The position numbers were made by a program, and so were the translations under genes. This document shows, in pieces, positions 1-9,530 of a stretch of 13,036 nt of DNA (position 1 is its first letter; every line of letters starts with the position of its first letter). The stretch is from Ectocarpus siliculosus (lineage: Eukaryota > Sar > Phaeophyceae > Ectocarpales > Ectocarpaceae), in assembly GCA_000310025.1 (NCBI GenBank), contig FN649728.1, forward strand, positions 1,928,589-1,941,624, written 5' to 3'. The notes beneath the pieces are model-generated. The model was not told the origin of the DNA. It did no database searches and worked only from the letters and a program-made list of their open reading frames with translations.

Positions 1-15
1 CCCCCCCCCCCCCCC
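1..15. repeat. Terminal poly-C tract (C15)
   Basis: Fifteen C in a row open the window. The other end also finishes in C, so these look like the points where an assembly stopped rather than biological ends. No telomere-type repeat is next to it. Confidence 0.9.
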
Positions 16-2168
16 TCCGTACTCTTGATGCCCGATGGCGCAGAGTCACAAGGATTGCCAGGGGATTCTCCTTTTCCCCGGCGTGTGTGTTCGGACCAAC
101 AAGGCATACATGATTCATTCGGTTACGCCCATGATACAGGCCGAGGTATTGTCACGAGCACTTACTTCACGTACAGGGTGTAGAGTGGGGTCGTCCAGCT
201 TTTCGAAACACGAGATCGGGCGATGGACAGCCGCCGCCAATCTTCATAAGGATGCGTGGATATAATCTCATCCTACCATTTTTTAATAAATTCGCATTTT
301 CGTGTCTTCAACTCTTCGAGGTGCGAGTGAAAACAGCGGACCCCGCTCGCTTTTTAAGACATGGTGACGTTCCCTGGCCTTCCCCGGCCCGTCCTCGCTT
401 GTTGTGGGCAAAATCGTTTGGGGACTTTCACTTCTTTGGTTAAAAACGAAGAGTGAAAGCGCAACACGCTCAGCGATAATCGCATGGTTGGGCGTGGTAG
501 GAAGAGGAACAACTGGAAGACGAGGGGGGAATGGAAAAACGTACGAAGCAGGAGGAGATAGTGTGTAATTAAGAGCTTTGGATGTTCCACACGACAGCCG
601 CCGAAAGGGCCGAAAGGGCAGAGAACCGCCGAAGATGGTAGACATATCATCGAAGAGGGCAGTGAACACGAGTAGGATGATGGTATGTATAGAGCCAGCA
701 ACAATACGCTGAGACACCACAGTAGTGTAGACACATACATATCCCTGTCGGGGAGGCCCGCTGAACAGACAAGTGTGTTCAATTTTACTGTCCCGCTAGA
801 ACACTGATCCCTGTTCATCGAGTCAGTTGGCGGGGTCGATGCCAGTGAAAGGATACCAACACAAGCGCACAGCTTTTTTCGTTGATCACTTCATATTTTG
901 TCCGTCGCGCTAAGCATGCCCGCCAGTCGCGCAGCTTGCTCGACCGCTTCGTCGTGTCATTCTTCATCGCACTTATCCGGTATTTTCCCACCAAAAGCCG
1001 CGCAATACACCCAGGCACATACTTGTGAACCCAGGACGAAGACAAAGCCTATTCACCACCTACCTTAACATCTTCCCTGTTCAACTTCAACAGAGCACAG
1101 CCTGCTCAACATCTCAACACCTTCCTCGTTCAGCTCCAACAAAGCCAAGCCTACCTACAGCACCTCAACATCTCCTCTCTTTCAATTTCTCAAGTTCGCT
1201 CCTGCACTTGAGCTACAACCCTCTACTGGCCTACAAGGGAAGAGCCCCAGCATTCCCATGTTCCAGAAACAACTCTGACTGCCCCGAGATATCTACAACC
1301 TCTGAGACATCCCGACTTATTTCCAGAACCCTTCTCATGGCTACATTTTCGCCCACCTTTGATTCCACGGGTTCAGCTCCAAGCTTATATCCATTCTAAA
1401 ATTCACTTCCAAGTATAAGCAACATGATCCGCTCTTAGTCTACATATTGTTCCAATCCATGTGGCGCTCAATGACGCATTTCGGAGCGATTCCCGGTAAC
1501 GACTACCCGCTACGTCGAGCGCAATACACGAGCCCTGCCGACCTACGACATATTCTTAAGCAAGAACCCCTGCCTCCCCCGCCCGCCCCGGCTTTCGAAA
1601 GAAGCTCGAGAAAAGCTCCGTGTGGAGCAACATAAACATGGAACTCTCCGCAACACACCAAGCACAATCTACCACCTTTTATGTGTGTGGTCTTTAAAGC
1701 TGGAGATACTGTATTGTCTCTTCGGCACGGTTGCACACTCGAAAACCTTACGATTTAGTATATGTCGCCACGATAACCGTGGCATCGTTTCAAATACTAG
1801 GACGTCTATTCCCCCCGGCCTCTTCAGACGTGACTCTTCCACTCCGCCCTTCAAGACGTTGAAAGGAAAGGAAACACCTCAAAGTCACCACGTGAATATA
1901 TATCAAAAACAACAGGCAGGGTGATCTACCAACAACCACAACAATACTATTTCCACCGAAACAAGTACGAAATCCCCCTCTACTAGACATTCACGACAGA
2001 ATCCTTGCGTAGGTCTTTCTCCCTCATCTTGGCACAAGACAACATACCAGGTATGAATGCATACCAGATGAAAGAGAACTTCACATCACACGATACGACA
2101 CAAGGCATACGACATGCGATACGGACGACATAACGAATTCATAAGAGACACCGGTGTCCCTCCGGCTG
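16..2168. other. Long stretch without a recognised gene
   Basis: All six frames hold only short open stretches (the longest about 150 codons, on the minus strand around 354-818). Their translations look like random Ser/Pro/Leu-rich sequence and resemble no family I know. The plus-strand frame at 1025-1399 is open for 124 codons but opens with GTG and follows a diverged repeat. Small exons cannot be excluded. The part next to 2169 would hold the 3' UTR of the minus-strand repeat-protein gene. Confidence 0.55.
1060..1200. repeat. Diverged tandem repeat, about 50-bp period, three units
   Basis: Three related C/A/T-rich units begin near 1067, 1116 and 1167. Each starts with an aacatct/aacacctt-like string and runs into a ttcaacttcaac/ttcagctccaac-like string. 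The spacing is 49-51 bp, so the repeat does not preserve a reading frame. It is too degenerate to be recent. Confidence 0.5.
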
Positions 2169-3449
2169 TCAGGTGAGCTCGAGCTGCACCCCAGTCGGCA
2201 CGTCGATCCTGGAGAGCGAGCACCAACGACTGACCGAAAGGTGGGTGAGGCCCGCCGGCCAAGCCCACCCATCCACGCTCTGCCTGAAGGCGAAGCCAAA
2301 CGCCAGCCGCCGCAGGGGCGCCGGCCACACGACGTCGTTCACCGGCTGGTTGAAGCAGGCCCCGAACGACAGCTGTTGCAGGGACGCCGGGAACGCTACC
2401 CCCACGCCGTCGCGGCTGACGGGGCGGTTGAAGCAGAAGCCGAACGTGAGGCGCTGCAGCGACGCCGGAAACGCCACGCCGATGATGTCGGTGTCGAAGT
2501 CGTGGCCGAACGTCAGGACCCTCAGCGTGGAGGGCCAGACGGCGCCCGACACCGAGCGGTTGTCGAAGAAGAACCCGAACGTGAGCTGCTCTAGCGTGGA
2601 CGGCAGGCTGACCAGGTGGCGGTTGAACCGGGCGCCGAAGGTGAGTCGCCTGAGGCGGGGGGGCCACCCGACCCCATCGATCGATTGGTCGAAGGCGAGC
2701 CCGAACTTGAGCTGCTGGAGCGAAGGCGGCCACGACACTCCGGCGATGGGTTGGTTGAAGGACCTCCCGAACGAGAGCTGCTGGAGTGAGTCCGGCCAAG
2801 CGACCTGGTTGATGGGGGTGTTGAAATGCTCGCCGAAGGTCAGCTCCTCCAGAGAAGGTGGCCAGTTTATTTCGCCACCTTTCGCATCAAGCATCGCCGT
2901 CGTCGGGGGAAGGTTAGAGTTCTTCGAGCTGAGGGTGATTCGCTTCAGCGTGGACGTGCAGGCCGCCCCGTGCAAGGGCTCGATCACCGCGGCCCCGAAG
3001 GCCGCCTCCGGCAGCTCGGGACAGCCAAAGGAAACCTTCCCCAGCGTGCTGCGCTCCCACACAATGCCCGTGATCCTGAGAGGGGGGACATCTCTGCCCG
3101 GTGGAGCATACGGGGAAGGGATCGATTCTCTCCTGGCCTCTATCGCTGCCTCCCTTTCCCACAAGGAGGGGAGACTCCAGCTGCATTCGCTACCGTCCAC
3201 ATCGCTAGCGGCGGCGTCCTCGCTGTCAACTTCGCTGCCGGGGGCGCCGTCGAGGTCGAAATCGAAGCACCCACCGTCACCGCTGCTATCGCTACCATAG
3301 CAGTCACTGCCGCTGCTACCGCTACCATAGCTTTCAATTCCACCGCTGCCAACACCACCACCACCACCGCCGCCACCGCCGCCGCCACCGCTACCGCTGC
3401 TGCCGCCAGGTTCTAGCTCAGCCGCCGCCACCGCCGTTGTTTCTGCCAT
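2169..3449 (-). CDS. FNIP/LRR-like repeat protein with acidic Gly/Ser-rich N-terminus
   Basis: An intact single-exon frame of about 426 residues from the ATG at 3449-3447 to TGA at 2171-2169. Residues 13-60 are Gly/Ser-rich with twelve consecutive glycines (21-32). Residues 60-90 are acidic (many D/E). Residues 125-190 contain degenerate repeat-like segments. From residue 194 to about 415 there are roughly ten repeats of about 22 residues, core W-P-x-S-L-x-x-L-x-F-G-x-x-F-N-x-P-I. Conserved WP sites are at 196 and 218. The fourth and fifth repeats are irregular, the seventh carries a small insertion and the tenth is degenerate. This pattern matches FNIP/LRR repeats, which form solenoids and usually bind proteins; the partner and role are unknown. 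No signal peptide, membrane segment or enzymatic domain is visible, so it is probably intracellular. The open frame continues upstream without an ATG, so a longer spliced N-terminus is possible. The base composition is much more GC-rich than the flanks. Confidence 0.85.
   Translation of the reverse strand: MAETTAVAAAELEPGGSSGSGGGGGGGGGGGGVGSGGIESYGSGSSGSDCYGSDSSGDGGCFDFDLDGAPGSEVDSEDAAASDVDGSECSWSLPSLWEREAAIEARRESIPSPYAPPGRDVPPLRITGIVWERSTLGKVSFGCPELPEAAFGAAVIEPLHGAACTSTLKRITLSSKNSNLPPTTAMLDAKGGEINWPPSLEELTFGEHFNTPINQVAWPDSLQQLSFGRSFNQPIAGVSWPPSLQQLKFGLAFDQSIDGVGWPPRLRRLTFGARFNRHLVSLPSTLEQLTFGFFFDNRSVSGAVWPSTLRVLTFGHDFDTDIIGVAFPASLQRLTFGFCFNRPVSRDGVGVAFPASLQQLSFGACFNQPVNDVVWPAPLRRLAFGFAFRQSVDGWAWPAGLTHLSVSRWCSLSRIDVPTGVQLELT
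3354..3389 (-). repeat. Glycine-codon microsatellite in the FNIP-like gene
   Basis: A GGT/GGC codon run encodes twelve glycines (residues 21-32 of the repeat protein). It continues on both sides into Ser-Gly codons, read on the plus strand as ccgctgctaccgctaccat-like strings. Such tracts change length easily; here the length keeps the frame open. Confidence 0.8.
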
Positions 3450-3799
3450 TGCCCTCTCTGCCGTTGTTCCCTTCTTCCAGAGGTGGCCTGGTGTCGAGTC
3501 CGACACACGGAGACGGACAGGCACGACCTTGCGGCACTCCTTGCAGACATCGAAGCACACACTCTGCAGCTCTCGAACCGACCCCAGCCACCCACGACCC
3601 CCGACACGATCCTCCAGCACCACGCGAAGAGCGGAGAAGACGAGCGCGCTGGTGGTGGTTCTTACGGCGGCACCGGTCGCAGGTGTAACCGCCACAGCTA
3701 GGGTCCGTGCTCCCGCGCGCTGGCCTGCTTCTTTTGAAAAGGATCGGGTAGATTCACGCGGGAGAGGGAGAACGGCGGCGGGGTGTGTGGTCGCGTGTT
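3450..3799 (-). other. Upstream open frame without ATG (5' UTR, promoter or missed first exon)
   Basis: In frame with the repeat protein, the minus strand stays open from a TAA at 3800-3798 to the chosen ATG, about 116 codons, without any ATG. A GTG lies at 3695-3693, which a eukaryotic gene is unlikely to use. The translation contains a cysteine cluster reading CFDVCKEC. Either this is 5' UTR that happens to be open, or part is coding sequence joined to an exon further upstream with its own ATG. No TATA box is evident. Confidence 0.45.
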
Positions 3800-4106
3800 A
3801 AGAGAAAGCGCATGCTGCCGAACTGAGAAGTCGAGGGAACAACGGTAGGGCACCTCACAAAAAAACACTTGGGGGGCGAGGGATGCCAAGCGCGTGAGGC
3901 AGACATTGTGGATGACGTTTGGAAGTACCCTATCGTCCGTACGTGAGGAGGTTAGGAGGCAAGGCCCTGGCCGGGTCGCGCTGTGAGATCCGGCTGCGGG
4001 TTTATCAAAAGCTAAAAACGGCCCGAGGGACACTATGCTTGTGGCGTAAACTTGCCGATTTCTCACACACCCCGACACCCGAGGCAGGATTTTGCCCGCA
4101 GATGTA

Positions 4107-4124
4107 TTGACGTCCGCACGTCAA
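4107..4124. promoter_or_regulatory. Palindrome with two TGACGT half-sites (bZIP/CRE-like)
   Basis: Perfect 7-bp arms TTGACGT and ACGTCAA flank the spacer CCGC. TGACGT is the core half-site of CREB/ATF and plant TGA bZIP factors. It lies about 660 bp upstream of the ATG of the FNIP-like gene, on the promoter side. Function is inferred from the motif only; an 18-bp palindrome can occur by chance in 13 kb. Confidence 0.35.
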
Positions 4125-4460
4125 CCTCTGTTGCTTCGTCCCAACACCCCCCTCCAGAAACGATTGCCAAGAATTTTGGTACAGAGCGCTTGCCGTCGGA
4201 AAATCATGTTTCCTCCGGTGTTGTCTAGATCGTCCGGATAGGCGGGCAAAAGCCGAGGACAAACATCACCGTCAAGCCTTGCTGCAAGTAAATACTTGTT
4301 GTGATACTCGTAGGTTGAAGTTGGCGGGGGGGCTGCATCTGCAGCGGCTGGACAACTCGTTGGAAACGGAGGCCGTCACGGTGTCCCGCCATCGTCATCG
4401 AGAAACGGGCTAGACTATGTACATCTGGAAGTCCACCTGACGGAGGGTGCTCGGGTGGCA

Positions 4461-4490
4461 CCGAAGGGCGTGCAACCAAAGGGTGTGCAT
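4461..4490. repeat. 15-bp tandem duplication
   Basis: Two adjacent 15-bp units, ccgaagggcgtgcaa and ccaaagggtgtgcat, match at 12 of 15 positions. No associated gene was recognised. Confidence 0.6.
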
Positions 4491-6282
4491 GCGGGAAAGA
4501 GCCCGCAACAAGGGACCGACCCGGGTGCATATCCTACGAATCCGTATGCTTCTTCCGCGCAAGCAAGGTGGTATGTGCTGCCCGTAGCTCGCGCTCGAAG
4601 CATCGCACGAAGATTCTTCCACTCGCTGACTTACGCCCGTGACTGGATCCTACATTTTAAGTTTTGGTTGGTATGCGCTGAGCTCGGAAATGTTGTGCTC
4701 CAAGTTGCGATGTGTGTCAGACGGGCCAGGTGGTGGATGCATTGCGTGCGTCGACGGTCGGGTGCATTTTTGGCGATTAATGACGGCCTAATTAATTGTA
4801 GACTAACCAACGTTCAAAAAATCCCTACTACGCGGTTTGGCACTACGTGTGCTCGCGCCTTCCAGATGTTAGGACTACACTAACTAAAACAACACGCTCG
4901 CGCGATGGCGGTGTGTTGCTACACTGCCTGCCGTACGAGTACCTCACGGGCAAAGCATACAAAAAAGGCGAAAAAACGCGCTTGCGCATGCATGCGCGCC
5001 CATGTACGTCCAAGTGCGGGCATAACGTACACGTTGTGGGTGGGTGTGCGATCCAATCGATGCTAAAAGCTCGACTACTCCCCAAAGAGACATGGAATGG
5101 TCCCTGTCAAAAACTTTCCTCGCACGTGTCATTCAGGTTTCGCACCCTTTGGTTGTCGAGAAAAATCGATCTTTACAATACGACCCTACCGCACATCTAT
5201 TATTATACTTTAGTATGCTTTTATTTGCCCAATTTGCCCGTCGCGTTTCTCGACACGCACAACGAAGAAAACCTTGTCGGGCATCTCGGTTTGACGCCCA
5301 GCGTCTACCGAGCGTTGAGCGCACTCTTCTCCGACATTTATCAGTTTTCACAATACACCAACGTCCTTCGTCTCTTGCTGTCCGTGAGCGGAGGGCTGGT
5401 GGCGTGTCAACAACGTTTGCATGCGCGAAGTACCCATGGAATCGTGACGAGTCAGTCTCTTCCACGAAAATAAATGCGGCTCACCAACGCAATTTCCCGC
5501 TAGATTTGCCTCCACCGCGGTCCGCTTCACCGCTGACGACTGCCGCCGTAGATGCGGCGGTTGCGACGGAGGCTGCTGGGTCTGGTCATCGCGAAGGTCT
5601 CCCTGCTGCTGCGGCGATAGCCCGAGGGTCCGTGGCGTTGCCATGTGGTACATCCACGGTTGCTCCCTTGACGGATAGCTGCAGCCTTTTCCCTGTCGCC
5701 TGCTGCGGAATGGGTCATGTAGAGAAAGGAGACCAAGGATCTTTTACACAGAGCCGTAACGGACCAACGGCCGACGTCCTCAACTACATAATTGGCTGCA
5801 CGGCGAACTTGTCGAGTCAAATACGGTGTCCATACCATCGGCAATCGCTTACGTGTATGCGGAGAGCATGCGCAACACATCGTAGATTGCTGCGTTCGTT
5901 TCTTGAGCCCGTTTTGAGGCGACAAAGCAGCAGCATGATGGTCTAGATACAGATGATGATGCCCCAAGTCGGAACCGTACATCTTGTGCCAAATGATTTG
6001 CTCTCGGGATTGTCCCGCTCGCGAGATCACCCACGAGGGGGAAGGATCAACCGACCGAAATACCAGTGCGCTGATGCTGCCATGTGAGACAAGTTTGAAA
6101 CCAAACGAGCATAGTCTATACGCTTGATGCCGCTGGAGCGAAATTCCGCGGGGTTGCTGGCGCGGCAACAATCAACAAGCGGCCCTGCCCTCTTTGTGTG
6201 ATGCAACCATCCACCAAGAAGAGTCTGGAAAATCACACGACAGCAGATATACAAATATATGTAGATGTGGATCCATGTCGAT

Positions 6283-6298
6283 GCTGCTGGTGCTGCTG
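6283..6298. repeat. Short CTG-type microsatellite
   Basis: gctgctggtgctgctg. Similar short CTG runs occur at 6372-6382 and 6937-6948. They are scattered over about 700 bp of otherwise unassigned sequence and are typical simple-sequence noise for this kind of genome. Confidence 0.6.
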
Positions 6299-7357
6299 TG
6301 AGCACGGCGGCACAGAGGCGAGCTCTCACCTTCAAGAGAGTGTTGTTGCCGCCGCGCGTGGGCCCTCGTCCGCTGCTGCTGCGCCTGAGGAGAAGAAGGA
6401 GTAAGCTGCTGCCTCGATGGCCCCCACCAGATTGAAGGCCCGACCCGCACATGCCGACATCCCGCGCGTGTATGTGGGGCCAACGCGTATGTTGGCGGCT
6501 CATCCGCTTTCAGAACTCTGCCTTCCAGCTAGTGTTTTCGAATTATTTTTTGGAGGCGTGTGAGGAATTTGTTCTGGTTTGTTGGCCAAGGGACGCTTGT
6601 CAGAGTTCTCCTGCATGATGTTAGTCTGCGTATGATAGGGTGTGTGAAAGAGGAACGAGGTGGTCTCTTCTTCTTGGCGGGCGCACATGCCACGCCGCGT
6701 ATTCCCCACCTTCTGGCGGGCGCGCCGAACGCACCTCAAGCCTGCAGTTTTATCATATATCAACAAGGGCACGACGGATTTCGCATCTTTCAACATCCCG
6801 AATCGACCACAAAAAGAAGCGCGATCTCCAATCGCCGTTCCCAATCGACATTCCACAACAGACGCATTTTCCGCCTCATTTCCTCGCCTCCTCCTCGGTA
6901 TCCACACCATTTTCTAGAAGATCTATATTTTCCCGACTGCTGCTGCTGTACGTTAGCGAGAACGACGCGTGGTGCAGCAGCAATGATGTGAACATAGAAC
7001 ACTTGACACGCTCGCCACACAAATCATGCCCGCGTTCGACGGGCTGAGTGCGATTGTCGGAGTTCGGTCGGTGGGGACGCCCCATGGGATGCCTTGAGTG
7101 CGGCGAGATCAGTTTTTCGAAAGTGAGACATGCCGGACGGCTGCTGTGCCGCAGCCCCCGGTATCTGTTCGCTCATCGATAATTAAGGAATAATAAAAAA
7201 AACACACACAGAAAGACTACCCATTCGAGATACTACTGTTGTTGTCTTCACATTACCCACAGCAGTCGAACGGGATGTGGTGGAGTCTTTTCAGTGAGTG
7301 GAGGGAAACCGAAAATTCTTTCAAACCGGACAAGTAGTGTTGAAGTAGACTACTAAG

Positions 7358-7418
7358 GGTTGAAGTCCAGCACCTGAAGGAACACTGCTTGTACCTGCCA
7401 GATGCTGGACTTACAACC
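7358..7418. repeat. Inverted repeat, potential hairpin
   Basis: The arm ggttgaagtccagca (7358-7372) pairs with tgctggacttacaacc (7403-7418) with one unpaired base, leaving a loop of about 30 nt. A partial direct copy of the left arm (gttgaagtagac) lies just upstream near 7340. It could be a small structured RNA, the remnant of a mobile element's inverted repeat, or chance. Confidence 0.45.
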
Positions 7419-7630
7419 GAGCCTGTTTTAGAGAGGTTGCATGCAAACCGTAAAAGGCGGAGCGATGACGCCCTCCCCCCTACAGAATGTTAAAAAAAGC
7501 TTGCTCCCCGCCCAAGCACGACACAAAGACGGTTTTGGAACATCTCGTCGAGGGCTCGCGTATCGGGCTCTCTTCGCACCCCCTTGGTTGTGGAGCAATC
7601 GAGCTTGGAAAGTCGGCCTCCTGTAGGGTG

Positions 7631-7650
7631 GGTGCCGTCTCTCCGCCCCG
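7631..7650 (-). repeat. Diverged single copy of the 19-bp repeat (minus)
   Basis: On the minus strand this reads cggggcggagagacggcacc, which shares most of the core cggagaga-ggcacc with the 19-bp repeat family found further right. It is the weakest member and could be coincidental. Confidence 0.4.
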
Positions 7651-8019
7651 GTACGGTAATTTCTCCTTGCTGGTGGCTTCCAACGGGCGGACCTGTAACG
7701 AGCGATTGCTGTACTTCGCACTTTGTACTGTATGTACAGTAGGAGGAGTGAAACGGTTGACCGGACTTCGGTCATGTTGAGTACCGTATTTGTTGTGACC
7801 ATCAAGGGCAAGGTGTGAGCCACCAGAACAAACAACTCCTCTGGTAAAAAAGACTGCCACGGGGACCCGTACTTCAATCACTGCCTCCGGGGGGTTGATG
7901 CTGATATATCGCGATGGAATTCCTGGCCGGTGAAACTAGGGCGAAAACGTGTGCGCACGCACAAATCATAGGTACATCTCGACGAGCCTGTTAGACTATG
8001 GGTGTTAATGTTGACCATG

Positions 8020-8040
8020 AGTCGGAGAGATGACACCGGG
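8020..8040 (+). repeat. Single copy of the 19-bp repeat (plus)
   Basis: Reads agtcggagagatgacaccgg, matching the family consensus GGTCGGAGAGATNGCACCGG at nearly every position. Confidence 0.6.
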
Positions 8041-8421
8041 CAAGAACACAACGTACAAGCCATGACCTACCCCCACCTACTCGAGAAAAGTATGTGTTGC
8101 TGCTTGCGTACTGGTATTCGGAGAGGAAGACCGAACCGAAAGCCGGAGACAACCTAGTACCTTATGTACATACCGTTACTCCAGAAAAACCACATCGTTT
8201 GTTGTCCTTGTCACCCAATAGCCAAACTCGCGTTCACACCCATCACAGCTCGCTGCATGGAAAGCTGTTTCACGTACCAGCCTACGCTCTGTAGTACATA
8301 CATACGGTACGCCGCACACGTCTGCTCTTGAATGCCTACACTCGTACCAATACTCAGAGGCAAAGAGACAGCATCAGTCTGCGTGCAAACAATATCGGGC
8401 AGGCCGCTGCGTGTATTAATT

Positions 8422-8463
8422 TCATTGGGCATGGCACCGGTGGGAGAGATCGCACCGGGGTGC
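8422..8463 (+). repeat. Two-unit copy of the 19-bp repeat (plus)
   Basis: A degenerate unit (8422-8440) is followed by a good one (8441-8459). The 33 bp at 8431-8463 match 8790-8822 at 31 of 33 positions, so the two sites are clearly related by copying. Both are followed by an A-rich stretch. Confidence 0.8.
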
Positions 8464-8745
8464 CTTCAAAAACAAACGCCCGACCAGTACCTAACACATA
8501 TCATCTGCACCTTCCCAACATAACATATATGAGACACACAAGACAGCCACCACACTGTCTTGTTGAGCCTGTTACCCGCAGGGGAGATGTCCCTATATGC
8601 TGTCTGGGAAATCGTAGACATACAGGTACTTTTCTGACGCTATGAATCCATTGCTAATCTATCTCAGACTCTTTTCTATGATAGAGATGGTTTCGTGGTG
8701 TCATATTAAGAAAAATAAAAAAAAGCCAGAAGAGATACTTTATTC

Positions 8746-8823
8746 GCACTTCCGCACCGGGGTCGGAGAGATGCGCCAGGGTCGGAGCGATGGCACCGTT
8801 CGGAGAGATCGCACCGGGGTGCG
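8746..8823 (+). repeat. 19-bp tandem repeat cluster, about 3.5 units
   Basis: Three contiguous 19-bp units start at 8761, 8780 and 8799, preceded by a half unit ending in gcaccgg (8754-8760). Each unit has the form gg-tcggag-[ac]-gat-gcacc-gg. The last is followed by ggtgcgac and an A-rich stretch. Confidence 0.8.
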
Positions 8824-8859
8824 ACAAAAAACACGAAGAAATTGATGACAAAAATCGAT

Positions 8860-8884
8860 CGCACCCGGGGCCATCTCTCCGACT
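8860..8884 (-). repeat. Inverted copy of the 19-bp repeat
   Basis: The minus strand reads gtcggagagatggccccggg followed by tgcg, an inverted copy of 8799-8823. The two arms are separated by about 36 bp of A-rich sequence, so the cluster can fold as a hairpin. This looks like a tiny repeat element with an inverted end. Confidence 0.75.
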
Positions 8885-9033
8885 CTTACGGTAGTCTCTT
8901 TTCTGAGTCTTTCTGCCAACGGTGTGATGATGTACTAGGCTACAGCCGAACCGAGCAAGCACCCACGCTGACACAGAAGCACTTGTGTCTTGTACAAATT
9001 TGACCTGACGTTGGCGAACAGACCAACTTCAAT

Positions 9034-9045
9034 CCCCCCCCCCCC
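9034..9045. repeat. C12 tract
   Basis: Twelve consecutive C. One of several long C-runs that all lie on the plus strand. Confidence 0.85.
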
Positions 9046-9452
9046 TCCGACATTATGCAGTAGTAGGGAATGTAAGATGCCCCGACCGTCTCGTCCCCCC
9101 ACCCCTCCAATCGCATCACTACAGGCTATCCCACGCCTTATTTGTTGTTGTGGAGTGTTGGATGGAAGCGCACGCCACATCGAGCCGCGGGGGGGGTAGG
9201 GCCATACGAAATCCACCAGAACAAAGCCTTATACCGTCATTTGCGCGTCTACGACGTGTGTGATGGTACGAAGAGACGCCGGAGTTGTGAACAAACCCGT
9301 TCGTCAATGATGCGATGGCATCAAGACGGACTTATGAAACCTGTCGTGTGTCTATACCACATGACGGTATAGGTAGACGGACTGGTGAACCAAGTCGCTC
9401 CACACGACTCTCAACGGACATCTGCGACAATCAACATTAACCCGAATAGCCG

Positions 9453-9530
9453 TGCCGGCGACACTGCTGTTGCTGCCAAGCAACCGTCGCATGCCGGCGA
9501 CCACTGCTGTTGCTGTCATGCGAGCGTCGT
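9453..9530. repeat. 39-bp tandem duplication over the 3' end of the ligase gene
   Basis: Two units, 9453-9491 and 9492-9530, share tgccggcgac, actgctgttgctg and a cgtcg-type end. The second unit contains the TGA stop (9518-9516) of the ligase gene, so the end of that coding region lies inside the duplicated segment. Confidence 0.75.

Larger units (their letters stand above)
3800..9515. other. Nearly 6 kb with no supportable gene
   Basis: The longest open frames are 300 codons on plus (5044-5946, opening with GTG) and 214 codons on minus (5527-6171). Both overlap other frames, have uneven random-looking composition and match no family I recognise. Short exons of the size found in the ligase gene (about 90-110 bp) could hide here, but none gave a recognisable motif. 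What is visible is listed separately: a CRE-like palindrome, a 15-bp tandem, CTG tracts, a hairpin, the 19-bp repeat family and a C12 tract. Confidence 0.5.

Noticed and set aside
2043-2055. Small inverted repeat cataccaggtatg as a terminator or operator
   Set aside because: Six-base arms are expected by chance, and bacterial-type terminators are not relevant here.
2086-2799. Minus-strand open frame of 237 codons, very rich in Arg, Pro, Ala and His
   Set aside because: It is a second frame over the same repeats; its periodic composition is inherited from them and it lacks a family signature.
2173-3300. Plus-strand open frame of 375 codons opposite the FNIP-like gene
   Set aside because: It mirrors the repetitive GC-rich codons of the minus-strand gene, and its own translation is a degenerate shadow of that repeat.
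5044-5946. Plus-strand open frame of 300 codons
   Set aside because: It opens with GTG, has uneven random-looking composition, overlaps open frames on the other strand and shows no domain I recognise. Transcript data could change this.
5527-6171. Minus-strand open frame of 214 codons
   Set aside because: It overlaps the plus-strand frame above and contains no recognisable motif.
7428-7881. Overlapping frames on both strands (97-149 codons) as a possible mobile-element remnant
   Set aside because: No reverse transcriptase, integrase or transposase motif is visible and no terminal repeats frame the region.
8422-8884. CRISPR array
   Set aside because: The 19-bp units are directly adjacent or irregularly spaced, occur in both orientations and have no uniform spacers; the genome is eukaryotic.
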